DNA from: Hymenobacter cheonanensis
GTDB taxonomy: Bacteria; Bacteroidota; Bacteroidia; Cytophagales; Hymenobacteraceae
Assembly: GCF_030581075.1 (NCBI RefSeq)
Contig: NZ_JAUQSW010000012.1
Span: forward strand, 1 to 64,000
Length of the DNA stretch: 64,000 nt
Direction: 5' to 3'
Part shown: positions 41,619 through 50,578 of the stretch, piece after piece
Layout of the letters: each line of letters opens with the position of its first letter
How positions within the stretch are numbered: the first letter of the stretch is position 1
The notes under the pieces: model-generated
Seen by the model: the letters and a program-made list of their open reading frames with translations, nothing else
Databases searched by the model: none
What the model was told of the DNA's origin: nothing
Program-made: the position numbers and the translations under genes

Positions 41619-42548
41619 CTAAGCCGTTACGCTCACTGGCTGCACTTTTACCAGTTCTTCAAACTGGGCTTCGCGGGCTTCAATTTCTTCCTGCGTGAGG
41701 TTGAGCAGGCGCTCGGTGCCGAATTTCTCGACGCAGAAAGAGGCCATGGCCGAGCCATGGACAACGGCGCGCTTGAGGTTCTCGAACGAGCAGTCGTCGG
41801 TAGCGGCGATGTGGCCGATGAAGCCGCCCGCGAAGGTGTCGCCGGCGCCAGTGGGGTCAAATACTTCTTCCAGCGGCAGAGCCGGGGCGAAGAACACCTT
41901 GTTTTTGTGAAACAGCAGCGCGCCGTGCTCACCCTTCTTGATAATCAAAAACTTAGGCCCTAGCGCCAGAATTTTGCGGGCGGCCTTCACCAGCGAGTAC
42001 TCGCCCGAAAGCTGGCGCGCCTCCTCGTCGTTGATGCTGAGCACGTCTACCATTTCGATGGTGGCGAGCAGCTCGTCGGGCGCCGAGTCCATCCAGAAGT
42101 TCATCGTGTCGAGCACAATGAGCTTGGGCCGGTTCACGAGGCGCTGCACCACAAGGCGCTGCACCTGCGGGGCCAGGTTGCCCAGCATCAGGTACTTACA
42201 GGTTTGGTAATTGTCGGGAATAATGGGGTCGAACGAGCCGAGCACGTTAAGCTCGGTGGTGATGGTTTCGCGCGAGTTGAGGTCCTTGTTGTACTTGCCC
42301 GACCAGAAAAACGACTTTTCGTCGGGCTTGATTTGCAGGCCTTCGGTGTTCACACCGTGGTTTTCCAGAATCTGGATGTCGGACTGCGGAAAGTCGCCGC
42401 CCACCACAGCCACCAGATTAATCGGCTTGGTCGAGTACGAAGCCGAGAGGCTGATATAGGTAGCCGCGCCACCGATAATTTTATCGGTTTTGCCGAAGGG
42501 AGTTTCCAGGGCGTCGAAGGCCACGGAGCCGATAACGAGCAGACTCAT
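41619..42548 (-). CDS. PfkB-family carbohydrate/nucleoside kinase
   Basis: The 309-residue kinase has the PfkB N-terminal glycine region (GKTDKIIGGAATYISLS near residue 20) and the catalytic signature DPTGAGDTFAGGFIGH near residue 245, with the catalytic aspartate. It phosphorylates a sugar or nucleoside using ATP; ribokinase-, adenosine kinase- and fructokinase-like members cannot be separated by eye. The C-terminal ~20 residues (EEIEAREAQFEELVKVQPV) are charged. Confidence 0.88.
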   Translation of the reverse strand: MSLLVIGSVAFDALETPFGKTDKIIGGAATYISLSASYSTKPINLVAVVGGDFPQSDIQILENHGVNTEGLQIKPDEKSFFWSGKYNKDLNSRETITTELNVLGSFDPIIPDNYQTCKYLMLGNLAPQVQRLVVQRLVNRPKLIVLDTMNFWMDSAPDELLATIEMVDVLSINDEEARQLSGEYSLVKAARKILALGPKFLIIKKGEHGALLFHKNKVFFAPALPLEEVFDPTGAGDTFAGGFIGHIAATDDCSFENLKRAVVHGSAMASFCVEKFGTERLLNLTQEEIEAREAQFEELVKVQPVSVTA

Positions 42549-42606
42549 CGCGAGTAATTAGGGTAAAAAGAAAAGAGGCGTTTGGAGACGCAACTATGCA
42601 AATAAC

Positions 42607-42640
42607 AAAAAAAGTCCCCGGATTCGCATCCGGGGACTTT
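42607..42640 (-). terminator. Terminator of tRNA-His
   Basis: AAAGTCCCCGGAT (42611-42623) pairs with ATCCGGGGACTTT (42628-42640) with a 4-nt loop and is followed on the minus strand by a T-run. It lies 6 nt after the tRNA. Confidence 0.9.
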
Positions 42641-42646
42641 CCTGCG

Positions 42647-42721
<75 letters not shown>

Positions 42722-42740
42722 GTGTGGTGGTTTGTGGGTG

Positions 42741-42770
42741 CAAAGATACGCGGAGGATTGTTTTTTGCAA
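42741..42770 (-). promoter_or_regulatory. Promoter of tRNA-His
   Basis: On the minus strand TTG (42768-42770) is followed after 19 nt by TATCTTTG (42741-42748), matching the Bacteroidota promoter. The tRNA starts 19 nt downstream of the -7 box. Confidence 0.75.
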
Positions 42771-42869
42771 GATTTTCGGGCAAAAAATCATCTGCGTGGG
42801 CTAGCCCGGCGCGGGGTGCGCAAACTGCCCGGCGCGCCCCGCGCAGCAAAATTGCCCGACCTTTGTAGG

Positions 42870-44291
42870 ATGGATACCCCCGCCGCCTTCACCGACTTCA
42901 AGCTTAACAAGCAATTACTCACCGCCGTAGCCGAAGCTGGCTTCACCGAGCCCACACCGGTGCAGGTGCAGACCATTCCGCTGCTGCTGGCCGGGCACGA
43001 CGTGCTGGGCATTGCCCAAACCGGCACCGGCAAAACGGCCGCCTTCGGCCTGCCGCTGCTTATGAAGGTGAAATATGCGCAGGGCGAGCACCCGCGCGCC
43101 CTCATTCTGGCGCCCACCCGCGAGCTGGCCATTCAGCTCGAAAAGCACCTCAAAGCGCTGGCCACTTATACCGATTTGCGCATTTACGCCATCTACGGCG
43201 GGCTAGGGCCCAAAACGCAGATTGAGACGATAAAGGCGGGGCTCGACATTCTGATTGCCACGCCGGGCCGCCTGATGGAGATTTACCTGAAGGGCGACCT
43301 GGTGCTGAAAAACCTGACCACGCTGGTGCTCGACGAGGCCGATAAGATGATGGACATGGGCTTCATGCCCCAGATTCGGCGCATCCTGGAAATTATTCCG
43401 CGCAAGCGCCAGAACGTGCTGTTTTCGGCCACGATGCCCGAGCGGGTCACGATTTTGAGCGAGGAGTTTCTGGAGTTTCCGGTGCGCGTGGAGGTGACGC
43501 CGCCCGCCCAAACGGCCCAAACCGTAACCCAGCGCCTGTACGAAGTGCCCAACCTGGCCACCAAAATCAACCTGCTAGAGCACTTGCTGCACCACGAGGC
43601 CGAGCAAATGACCCGTGTTATGCTGTTTGCCCGCACCAAGGAAAACGCCGATGAGGTAGCCCGCTTTCTGCAGCGCAAGGCGCCCGTGGGTGAGGTGCGC
43701 GTGATACACGGCAACAAGGGCCAGAACGCCCGCCTCAACAGCATGGACGCCTTTAAGGAAGGCAACGTGCGCTACCTGGTGGCTACCGACGTGGCGGCCA
43801 GGGGCATTGACGTGCCGCAGGTGAGCCACGTTATCAACTTCGACGTGCCGCTGATTTACGACGACTATGTGCACCGCATTGGGCGCACGGGCCGGGCGCG
43901 GCACACGGGCGAGGCCATCACCTTTGCCAACCCCGCCGAGCGCCAGCACATCGAGCGTATTGAGGAGATGATTCGGCAGGAAATTCCACTGCTGCCCATT
44001 CCGGAGGAAGTTGAAATCACGAATACGCCCTTTATCGAAGGCCAGCAGCACGCCCGCGTGCTGGATGAGCAGCGCCGCCGCGACGACCCCGATTTTAAGG
44101 GCTCCTTCCACGAAAAGAAGGAGTGGATAAAGCCCGGCGTCACCATCGATAAGCGCACCGGCAAGCCTTTTGAGGAGGGCAAGCACCACAAAAAGAGCCA
44201 GAAAGGCAACAAGAAGAACCCGGGTAAGAAAGGCGCTTCGGCCCCGGCCATGAAGGCTATTAATGCCCGGCCGCGCCGGCGCAGCAGCTAG
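42870..44291 (+). CDS. DEAD-box RNA helicase
   Basis: The 473-residue protein has all core motifs: Q-motif region near residue 27, AQTGTGKTAAF (motif I), APTRELA (Ia), VLDEADKMMDMG (II), FSATMPE (III), VATDVAARGIDVPQV (V) and HRIGRTGRARHTG (VI). The ~100-residue C-terminus is Lys/Arg-rich, as in RhlE-type helicases, and probably binds RNA. It would act in ribosome assembly or RNA turnover. ATG at 42870 is preferred because the upstream open frame crosses the tRNA-His promoter. Confidence 0.94.
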   Translation: MDTPAAFTDFKLNKQLLTAVAEAGFTEPTPVQVQTIPLLLAGHDVLGIAQTGTGKTAAFGLPLLMKVKYAQGEHPRALILAPTRELAIQLEKHLKALATYTDLRIYAIYGGLGPKTQIETIKAGLDILIATPGRLMEIYLKGDLVLKNLTTLVLDEADKMMDMGFMPQIRRILEIIPRKRQNVLFSATMPERVTILSEEFLEFPVRVEVTPPAQTAQTVTQRLYEVPNLATKINLLEHLLHHEAEQMTRVMLFARTKENADEVARFLQRKAPVGEVRVIHGNKGQNARLNSMDAFKEGNVRYLVATDVAARGIDVPQVSHVINFDVPLIYDDYVHRIGRTGRARHTGEAITFANPAERQHIERIEEMIRQEIPLLPIPEEVEITNTPFIEGQQHARVLDEQRRRDDPDFKGSFHEKKEWIKPGVTIDKRTGKPFEEGKHHKKSQKGNKKNPGKKGASAPAMKAINARPRRRSS

Positions 44292-44314
44292 TAGCCAGCT
44301 GCTGACTAGCGGTG

Positions 44315-44638
44315 TTACCTTTTCAAACTGGTGATTTTAATGTGCTGTCCTCCGCACGTATTGGCCAGCGTTATATAATCTACCTGCACGTAGAGCGGAA
44401 ATTTTTCGGTGGAACTGATACCTAGCCCGGCACTATTGTCAATAAGCTTAAACTCGCCGGCGAAAGGCTGCGGCTTGCCCGTAAAGGTTATCATCAGGCC
44501 ACCGCAGCAGGCGCACATACGTGGGTCGTAGCCCGTGATGATGGCGTTCGCGGCTAGCTCATCCGTCTTTTTACAGGACCCCGCTAGCAGCAGCAGGCCC
44601 CCTAGTACGCTTACTAGTGGTAGTCGTAGTGCTTTCAT
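44315..44638 (-). CDS. Small lipoprotein with a CACCGG motif
   Basis: The 107-residue product has a lipoprotein signal (PLVSVLGGLLLLAGSCKK, lipobox LAGSC) and a short mature domain containing YDPRMCACCGGLMI near residue 40 and a later NTCGGQHIKI. The closely spaced Cys-x-Cys-Cys could bind a metal or cofactor. I do not recognise a named family. It is convergent with the helicase gene, with only 23 nt between their ends, and stands alone. Confidence 0.7.
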   Translation of the reverse strand: MKALRLPLVSVLGGLLLLAGSCKKTDELAANAIITGYDPRMCACCGGLMITFTGKPQPFAGEFKLIDNSAGLGISSTEKFPLYVQVDYITLANTCGGQHIKITSLKR

Positions 44639-44715
44639 AAGAGACAGGCATTTTAGCGATGATTCTTCTGGCAGCGCCAGGGTTGCATATTGACTGACAG
44701 AATATTACCTAAAAA

Positions 44716-44758
44716 AACCCCTCCGCAAAGCAAGGAATACTTGCTTTGCGGAGGGGTT
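44716..44758 (-). terminator. Terminator of aquaporin
   Basis: AACCCCTCCGCAAAGCAAG (44716-44734) and its exact complement (44740-44758) form a 19-bp perfect stem with a 5-nt loop. A run of T follows on the minus strand, 20 nt after the aquaporin stop. Confidence 0.92.
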
Positions 44759-44778
44759 CTTGCTTCTTAGGCACGCGC

Positions 44779-45630
44779 CTACAGGGGTGGGGCTGGGCTG
44801 TTGGCCGTTACCTCGCCAATAGTGGTGGTAGCTCGGCCAATGGCCTGCGCCGAGGCCGCTACGGCTTCGGTACCCTCGCTGCCCGTGAGCCACTGGTATG
44901 ACACCCCGGCCAGGGCCGCCCCTAGCAGCGGCGCCACCCAAAACAGCCACACCTGCTGCAAGGCCACGCCACCCAAAATAAGCGCCGGCCCCAGCGAGCG
45001 CGCCGGGTTTACGGAGGTGTTGGTGACCGGAATACTAAGCAAGTGAATGAGTGTGAGGCCCAGCCCAATGGCAAGGGGACCGAAGCCTTTGGCCGCCCGC
45101 GTATCGGTAGCGCCCAGGATGATGTAGAGGAAAATCATCGTGAGCAGCGTTTCGGTCACGAAGCAGGCGAGCAGCGAGTAGCCGCCCGGCGAGGCCGTGC
45201 CGTAGCCATTGGCCGCCAGGCCATTGACTGCCGCATTGTAGGCCGGATTGCCAGAGGCAATGACGTAGAGCACGCCGGCGCCGGCCAGCCCGCCCAATAC
45301 CTGCGCTACCCAATACGGCAACAGGTTGCGGCCCGAAAAGCGCCCGCTCAACCACAGCCCCAGGCTCACGGCCGGGTTGAAGTGGCCGCCCGAGATATGC
45401 CCGAAGGCAAACGCCATAGTGAGCACCGTGAGGCCAAAAGCCAGCGACACCCCTAGCAGGCCAATACCAACTTTGGGAAAGCCAGCCGCCAGCACGGCGC
45501 TGCCGCAGCCGCCCAGCACCAGCCAGAAGGTGCCCACAAACTCGACGGCCAGCCGGCGCGACACGGCCGCCTGCACGGGGGCCGGCTCTACCAGCAGCGT
45601 TGTTACAAGCGGAGAAGAAGAAGTACTCAT
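44779..45630 (-). CDS. aqpZ: Aquaporin (AqpZ type)
   Basis: The 283-residue protein has six membrane helices and both pore motifs, GHFNPAVSLG near residue 82 and NTSVNPARSLGPA near residue 207. The sequence around them (FGHISGGHFNPAV) is of the water-selective AqpZ type rather than the glycerol facilitators. The first ~25 and last ~35 residues are extra tails without motifs. The mRNA leader is short: a hairpin that terminates the upstream gene ends about 20 nt before the ATG at 45630. Confidence 0.93.
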   Translation of the reverse strand: MSTSSSPLVTTLLVEPAPVQAAVSRRLAVEFVGTFWLVLGGCGSAVLAAGFPKVGIGLLGVSLAFGLTVLTMAFAFGHISGGHFNPAVSLGLWLSGRFSGRNLLPYWVAQVLGGLAGAGVLYVIASGNPAYNAAVNGLAANGYGTASPGGYSLLACFVTETLLTMIFLYIILGATDTRAAKGFGPLAIGLGLTLIHLLSIPVTNTSVNPARSLGPALILGGVALQQVWLFWVAPLLGAALAGVSYQWLTGSEGTEAVAASAQAIGRATTTIGEVTANSPAPPL

Positions 45631-45650
45631 ACAGGTGGGAAAAGGAAATG

Positions 45651-45700
45651 AAAAAGCCCCGCAGCTCCGCGCTGCTGAGCAGGGCGAAACCGCGGGGCTT
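45651..45700 (-). terminator. Hairpin upstream of aquaporin
   Basis: AAGCCCCGC (45654-45662) pairs with GCGGGGCTT (45692-45700); inner bases can pair further. It is followed on the minus strand by TTTTT. It most likely terminates the membrane protein gene upstream, but it lies only ~20 nt from the aquaporin ATG, so an attenuator role is possible. Confidence 0.65.
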
Positions 45701-45777
45701 ATACGGGGCGCTGGCTTTTTAGACGAAGCTTTTAGCTGATTTAGTGTTTTTTACTTACTGGGTTTCCGGGCACCTTA

Positions 45778-46209
45778 TTAATGGTGCAGCAGGTGCCCGA
45801 GGCGGGCGCTGGCCAGGGTGAGCACGCCGCCCCACAGCACGGCGCTCCAGAGCATGTGCAGCAAGATGCGCTGGCGCGGCACCCCTAGCAGCGTGGCAAT
45901 GACAGTGCCGCCGATGGGCGAAAGCAAAACAGGCGTCAGAAACGCAATGCCACCCATACCAAACCGCTTGAATACCTTGATGATATTGCGCGAGCGCTTG
46001 GAAAACACTGGTGCCCGGCGCAGTCGGCGCTGCTGCTGCCGGTGGCGCACCCAGGCCCGGCCCACGCCCGAAATAATGAAAACGCTCGTCATCATGCCAG
46101 CCACGGTGAGGACCAGCGTGGGCCAAAAGCCCAGGCCCATGCTGCTGCCCGCTAGTGGGCCGCCCAAAAATTTTACGGTGCTGAGCAGAAAAACAGAAGC
46201 AAGCTTCAT
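45778..46209 (-). CDS. Small integral membrane protein, unknown function
   Basis: The 143-residue product has three or four membrane helices (MKLASVFLLSTVKFLGG start, a helix near LVLTVAGMMTSVFII, and two near the C-terminus). A basic cytoplasmic loop (RHRQQQRRLRRAP, then RSRNIIKVFKRFG) joins the halves. The PVLLSPIGGTVIATLLGVP stretch is conserved-looking, resembling small multi-helix Bacteroidota proteins of unknown role. ATG at 46209 is preferred over one 16 codons upstream. Confidence 0.7.
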   Translation of the reverse strand: MKLASVFLLSTVKFLGGPLAGSSMGLGFWPTLVLTVAGMMTSVFIISGVGRAWVRHRQQQRRLRRAPVFSKRSRNIIKVFKRFGMGGIAFLTPVLLSPIGGTVIATLLGVPRQRILLHMLWSAVLWGGVLTLASARLGHLLHH

Positions 46210-46484
46210 GGCAAAGTGTAACACTAATACAGGAATAACAATAAAATAGCAACCCAACCTGTGTGTTTAAACAGGTATGGCAGCAAAAATAGACAATTTC
46301 CGGTATCAGTTTACGCGCTAGGCCTTGAAATTTATGTTATGTGTTTTACGCTGCTGTTTTCGTGCCAGCTTTGGTGGCTGCCACTAACTGACTACGGGCC
46401 GCCGAAACATGGCCGGGCCGGGCACAGCTAGTCTCCTGCTGATGAAGGTACAACAGCTAGTGGCAAATGCCCCCGGCTACAGTC

Positions 46485-47174
46485 CTAAATTTTACTACCA
46501 AAAGCCAAATCGCCAGCGTCGCCTAAACCCGGCACTATGTAAGCCTGCTCATTGAGCTTGTCATCAACGGCGGCTACCCATAGTGTGGCTTCCGGAATTT
46601 CGCGCATCACGTAGGCCACGCCCTCGGGCGAGGCGATAACGGCCGCAATGTGCACCTGGCGTGGCGTGCCAAAGCGCAGCATGGCCCGGTAGGTTTGCAC
46701 GAGGCTTTTGCCGGTGGCCAGCATGGGGTCGGCCAGGATGAGCACGCGCTCATCGAGGCGCGGGGCGGTGAGGTAATCGAGCTGCACCTGCACCTGAGCC
46801 GTGCCCTCGATGCGGTAGGCGGCGGCGAAGGCGCTGGGGCTCTGGTCGAAATAATTCAGAAACCCCTGGTGAAACGGCAGGCCGGCGCGCAGCACGGTGG
46901 CCAGCACCGGAAAATCGCGCAGCAGCTGGCTGGCGGCCTCGCCTAGCGGCGTTTTTACGGCCTGCGGCGTGTAGCTAAGCTGGGCGCTGATGCGGCAGGC
47001 AATAATTTCGCCCAGGCGCTGCAGGTTGCGCCGAAAGCGCAGGCTGTCTTTCTGGATGTCCACATCGCGCAGCTCGGCCAGGAAATGGTTGGCAATGCTG
47101 GGCTCGGCGCACACCACGTGCAGGCGGTCGGCGGGCAGGGCCGGCGTGTCGGAAGAAGTCAGGGGCGCATCCAT
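46485..47174 (-). CDS. upp: Uracil phosphoribosyltransferase
   Basis: Upp salvages uracil to UMP using PRPP. The 229-residue product has the PRPP-binding block LILADPMLATGKSLVQ near residue 145 and the uracil-binding end IVPGLGDAGDLAFG. Length is slightly above the usual ~210 because of an N-terminal tail. Its ATG at 47174 lies inside the last codons of the upstream gene (16-nt overlap), so the two are translationally coupled. The 275 nt after it, to the next gene, hold a small palindrome near 46258-46277 and otherwise nothing identified. Confidence 0.95.
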   Translation of the reverse strand: MDAPLTSSDTPALPADRLHVVCAEPSIANHFLAELRDVDIQKDSLRFRRNLQRLGEIIACRISAQLSYTPQAVKTPLGEAASQLLRDFPVLATVLRAGLPFHQGFLNYFDQSPSAFAAAYRIEGTAQVQVQLDYLTAPRLDERVLILADPMLATGKSLVQTYRAMLRFGTPRQVHIAAVIASPEGVAYVMREIPEATLWVAAVDDKLNEQAYIVPGLGDAGDLAFGSKI

Positions 47175-48100
47175 GCGGGAAACCAGGGGCTAGAAGTAAA
47201 CGTGAGGACCGGGTAGCTTACGGGCCGCGCCCCAAAATTGGCGAAGAAACGCCCAATGGCCGGCAGGCTGCCGCCCTCAAAGTCGAACACCTGGCCCGGC
47301 TGTCCGGCGTGGCGGGCGATGGCCTCGTCGAGCAGCAGCAGCGGGGCGCCCGCCGCCCGCCCCGCCGCCGAGGCTGCCGCAAACAAATAAATAAGCCCGC
47401 CCGCGTGGCGCACAAACAGCGCCCCGGCCAGCAGCTCGCCGGTGGCAGGGTGGCGCACCTGCCGCAGCTCGGCTAGCCCCTGGGCGGCGGCCACCAGGCG
47501 CGGCAGCACCGCGTAGTGGCGCGGGTGCAGGCCGGTGTGCTCGGGGCCGCGGTAGGCCAGAAACAGGGAAATCAGCTCGTGCAGGTCGGGGCCCGGCGTC
47601 ACGCGCAGGGGCGTGGCTAGCCCGGCATTACGGCGCAGGCGGCGGCGGTAGTCGGGGGCGTAGCCTGCCCGCAGGGCCTCGGCGCCAGGGCTCAGGTCGA
47701 GGTGGTAGGTCAGGCGCTCGGCGGCGGTGAAGCCCGGCGGCAGCGGGGGCAGCGGCGCGGCGGCGGGTGGCAATTGCTGGTAAAACCGGGCGCAGTGCCG
47801 GGCCGCCACGGCCAGGTAAGCGGCTAGGTCGCGCTGCTGGCTCTCAGGTGTGAGCACCAGGCCTAGCTGCTGGGTGAAGAGCGGCTGGTAGGCCACCCGG
47901 CCCCCAGGGCGCCACTTGGTGGGCAGGGGCAGCAGCGAGCGGTACTCGCCGGCCGGGCCCAGCTCCACCACGGCAGCCCAGCGGCGGGCGGTGGCGGCCA
48001 GCCACCACGCCTGCACGTAGGGCGGCGCGCCGGGGCTAGCGGCCACGCAGGCCGCCCAGCGGGCAAGGTCGAGGGCACGGAAACGGAGCAGGCGCAGCAC
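47159..48100 (-). CDS. GNAT-fold protein, BioF2/FemAB-like
   Basis: The ~313-residue product has no signal peptide or membrane helix. It resembles BioF2-type acetyltransferases (FemAB-like fold): paired alpha/beta domains with YAPDYRRRLRRNAGL near residue 160 and ELLAGALFVRHAGGLIYLFAA near residue 240, typical of acyl-CoA or tRNA-bound aminoacyl acceptor enzymes. The substrate is unknown. The frame lacks an ATG near its start; GTG at 48100 (MLRLLRFRALDLARW) is my choice over an upstream TTG. It overlaps upp by 16 nt. Confidence 0.7.
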   Translation of the reverse strand: MLRLLRFRALDLARWAACVAASPGAPPYVQAWWLAATARRWAAVVELGPAGEYRSLLPLPTKWRPGGRVAYQPLFTQQLGLVLTPESQQRDLAAYLAVAARHCARFYQQLPPAAAPLPPLPPGFTAAERLTYHLDLSPGAEALRAGYAPDYRRRLRRNAGLATPLRVTPGPDLHELISLFLAYRGPEHTGLHPRHYAVLPRLVAAAQGLAELRQVRHPATGELLAGALFVRHAGGLIYLFAAASAAGRAAGAPLLLLDEAIARHAGQPGQVFDFEGGSLPAIGRFFANFGARPVSYPVLTFTSSPWFPAWMRP

Positions 48101-48216
48101 GGCAGGCAAGCGGCCCGGGCAGTGGGCCGGGGCCAAAGGTCGGGGCGAAAAGCCGGGGCCGCGCCGGCCGACGTAAATTTGCCTGGCCTGCCCCCTTTCG
48201 GGTAGTTTTTTGGTTG

Positions 48217-50205
48217 ATGAAATACTACCTGTCTTCGCTTCTCTTTGCGTTGGCTGGGCCCCTGGCGGCCCAGACGACCCCGCCCGCCGGCGCGCCCACG
48301 CCCAACTCGGCCAACTGGTACATCTTCAACCAGCCGTTGCCCGCTACGCCGCAGGGCGACAAGCCGGTGAAAGACGCCAAACCGCTGAATTCGGAACAGC
48401 CGCTGCGGGAGCAAACTGCAGGTGCCACGCCCGCGCCGGTGGTGCGGGAGGCAGCCCCGCGCCCGGCACTGGCCCCTAGCCCCCGCCCTACCCCGGTGGC
48501 CAGCCCCGGCCGCATAGTGCACGCGCCTTACCAGGGGCCGCTCTACGTGCCGCTCGACCCCAATACCTACCGGCTCATCGACCGCTACGCCATCAAGTAC
48601 GGGCCCGACTCGCTGCAGGACCCGCACACCAGCGCCCGGCCCTACACCCGCTCGGCCGCCGCGCACCTGGGCGAGCGCCTGCTGGCTAGCCCGGCCGGGC
48701 TCTCGGCCGCCGACCAGTTTAATGCGCAGTACTTAGCCAAGGATAACTGGATGTTTTCGCCCCTCGGCGACAGCCTCAACCAGAGCCAGCGGCCGTTTCT
48801 GAACTATCTCTACCGCAACCAGACGGACCTCTACGACGTCCAGACCAAGGATTTTGCCTTTCGGCTAAACCCTGTGCTGTTGCTGCAAGCTGGCAAAGAC
48901 GGTGGCGAAAACAGCCGCGACGGCCTGCGCTACGTGAACACGCGCGGCGTGGCTTTCGAAGGCCTCATTGACCAGCGGCTGGGCTTCTACGGCTTTCTCA
49001 CCGACAACCAGGAGGCCGTGCCGGGCTGGGTGTACCAGCGCGGCCTGCGCGACAATGGCCTCGTGCCGGTGGCGCCCCACGAGGGCTACACCAAGTATTT
49101 CAAGGACAAGGTTGACCAGTACGACTTCTTCACGGCGCGGGGCGGCATCACGTATGCAGCTACCAAGCACATCAATGTGCAGTTTGCCCACGACCGCAAT
49201 TTTATTGGCAACGGCTACCGCTCGCTCATCCTCTCGGATTACAGTGCGCCGTATTTCTTTCTGAAGCTGAATACGCGGGTCTGGAAGTTCAACTACCAGA
49301 ACATCTTTGCCGAGCTGAATGCCCGGCGCAGCATCTCGGGCCTCGATTCGCTCTTTCCTAAAAAGTACCTGGCGCTGCACCACCTGAGCCTGGACGTGAC
49401 CAATAACTTCAACATCGGCGTGTTCGAGTCGGAAGTGTCGGGCGGGCCGGGGCGCGGGCTGGAATTGCAGTACCTGAACCCGGTTATTTTTTACCGCGCC
49501 ATCGAGCAGCAAGTGGGCTCGACGGATAACGCCCTGCTAGGCCTCGACTTTAAGTGGAATATCAAGCACCGCGCCCAGCTCTACGGCCAGCTGGTGCTCG
49601 ATGAGTTTAAGCTGAGCGAAATTCTGGCCGGTAATGGCTGGTGGGCCAATAAGCAGGCTTTCCAGCTAGGGGGTAAATTGCTGGATGTGGCCGGCGTATC
49701 GAACCTCGATTTGCAGATGGAAGTCAACTACATCCGGCCCTTCACCTACCAGCACGAAAACGAGTACACCAACTACCAGAACTATCAGCAGCCGCTAGCC
49801 CACCCCATGGGCGCCAACCTCACGGAGGTGCTCGGCGTGCTCAGCTACCAGCCGCTGCCCCGCCTGAGCCTCGTGGCCAAGGCCTTTTACACGGTGCAGG
49901 GTGTGGATGCGCTGGCTACTTCGCCCATTGGTTTCAATAATAACGGGGGCAACGTGCTGCTCTCTTACAACACGCGGGCGATGGACTACGGCTACCGCGT
50001 GGGCAACGGCGACAAAAACCGCCTGCTGCACTTCGACCTCACGGGTACTTATCAGCCCAAGCTGAATCTGTTTGTGGATGCCACCCTCATTGCCCGCAAC
50101 CAGAAGCTGGACCAGCCCACCTACTATGGCGCCGTGTCGGGCACCGAGGTCTACGCCTCGCTGGCCCTGCGCTGGAACATTGCCCAGCGCCTGCACGAGT
50201 TTTAA
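48217..50205 (+). CDS. Outer membrane protein of the Wzi/RemB type
   Basis: The 662-residue protein has a signal peptide (MKYYLSSLLFALAGPLAAQ), a Pro/Ala-rich segment to about residue 100, then a region (YRLIDRYAIKYGPDSLQDPH) resembling the gliding-motility protein RemB, and a long beta-barrel of alternating strands ending in aromatic LRWNIAQRLHEF. Such proteins sit in the outer membrane; relatives are linked to capsule assembly (Wzi) or gliding motility (RemB). The function here is inferred by resemblance only. ATG at 48217 is used. Confidence 0.7.
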   Translation: MKYYLSSLLFALAGPLAAQTTPPAGAPTPNSANWYIFNQPLPATPQGDKPVKDAKPLNSEQPLREQTAGATPAPVVREAAPRPALAPSPRPTPVASPGRIVHAPYQGPLYVPLDPNTYRLIDRYAIKYGPDSLQDPHTSARPYTRSAAAHLGERLLASPAGLSAADQFNAQYLAKDNWMFSPLGDSLNQSQRPFLNYLYRNQTDLYDVQTKDFAFRLNPVLLLQAGKDGGENSRDGLRYVNTRGVAFEGLIDQRLGFYGFLTDNQEAVPGWVYQRGLRDNGLVPVAPHEGYTKYFKDKVDQYDFFTARGGITYAATKHINVQFAHDRNFIGNGYRSLILSDYSAPYFFLKLNTRVWKFNYQNIFAELNARRSISGLDSLFPKKYLALHHLSLDVTNNFNIGVFESEVSGGPGRGLELQYLNPVIFYRAIEQQVGSTDNALLGLDFKWNIKHRAQLYGQLVLDEFKLSEILAGNGWWANKQAFQLGGKLLDVAGVSNLDLQMEVNYIRPFTYQHENEYTNYQNYQQPLAHPMGANLTEVLGVLSYQPLPRLSLVAKAFYTVQGVDALATSPIGFNNNGGNVLLSYNTRAMDYGYRVGNGDKNRLLHFDLTGTYQPKLNLFVDATLIARNQKLDQPTYYGAVSGTEVYASLALRWNIAQRLHEF

Positions 50206-50208
50206 GCC

Positions 50209-50559
50209 ATGCCCGCCACTACGTTTTTATATCGCCCCGTCAATCAGCAGGAGCTGGACTTGATTGCGGCCAGCGGCTGGCGGGCTTTTCCGCCGCGCCT
50301 GCCCGAGCAGCCCATTTTTTATCCGGTGCTGAATGAAGACTACGCCGTGCAAATTAGCCGCGACTGGAATGTGCCCTACTACGGTGTGGGCCACGTGGTG
50401 CGCTTTGCCGTCGATAGCGACTACCTGGCCCAATTTGCGGTGCAAAATGTGGGCGATGCTCAGCATAATGAGCTGTGGGTGCCCGCCGAGCAGCTAGCGG
50501 AGTTCAACCAGCACATTGTGGGCCCGATTGAAGTAACGGCTACCTTCCGGCGTTCTTAG
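50209..50559 (+). CDS. Small conserved protein annotated elsewhere as ADP-ribosylation/crystallin J1
   Basis: The 116-residue product belongs to a compact family with conserved WRAFPPRLPEQPIFYPVLNE near residue 24, VQNVGDAQHNELWVPAEQL near residue 78 and IVGPIEVTATF at the end. Databases often call this family ADP-ribosylation/crystallin J1, but no such activity is evident from the sequence. Its start is 3 nt after the outer membrane protein stop and the MsbA-like gene starts 19 nt after it, so all three are probably co-transcribed. Confidence 0.75.
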   Translation: MPATTFLYRPVNQQELDLIAASGWRAFPPRLPEQPIFYPVLNEDYAVQISRDWNVPYYGVGHVVRFAVDSDYLAQFAVQNVGDAQHNELWVPAEQLAEFNQHIVGPIEVTATFRRS

Positions 50560-50578
50560 CTGGTAGCCTCTCCCATCT

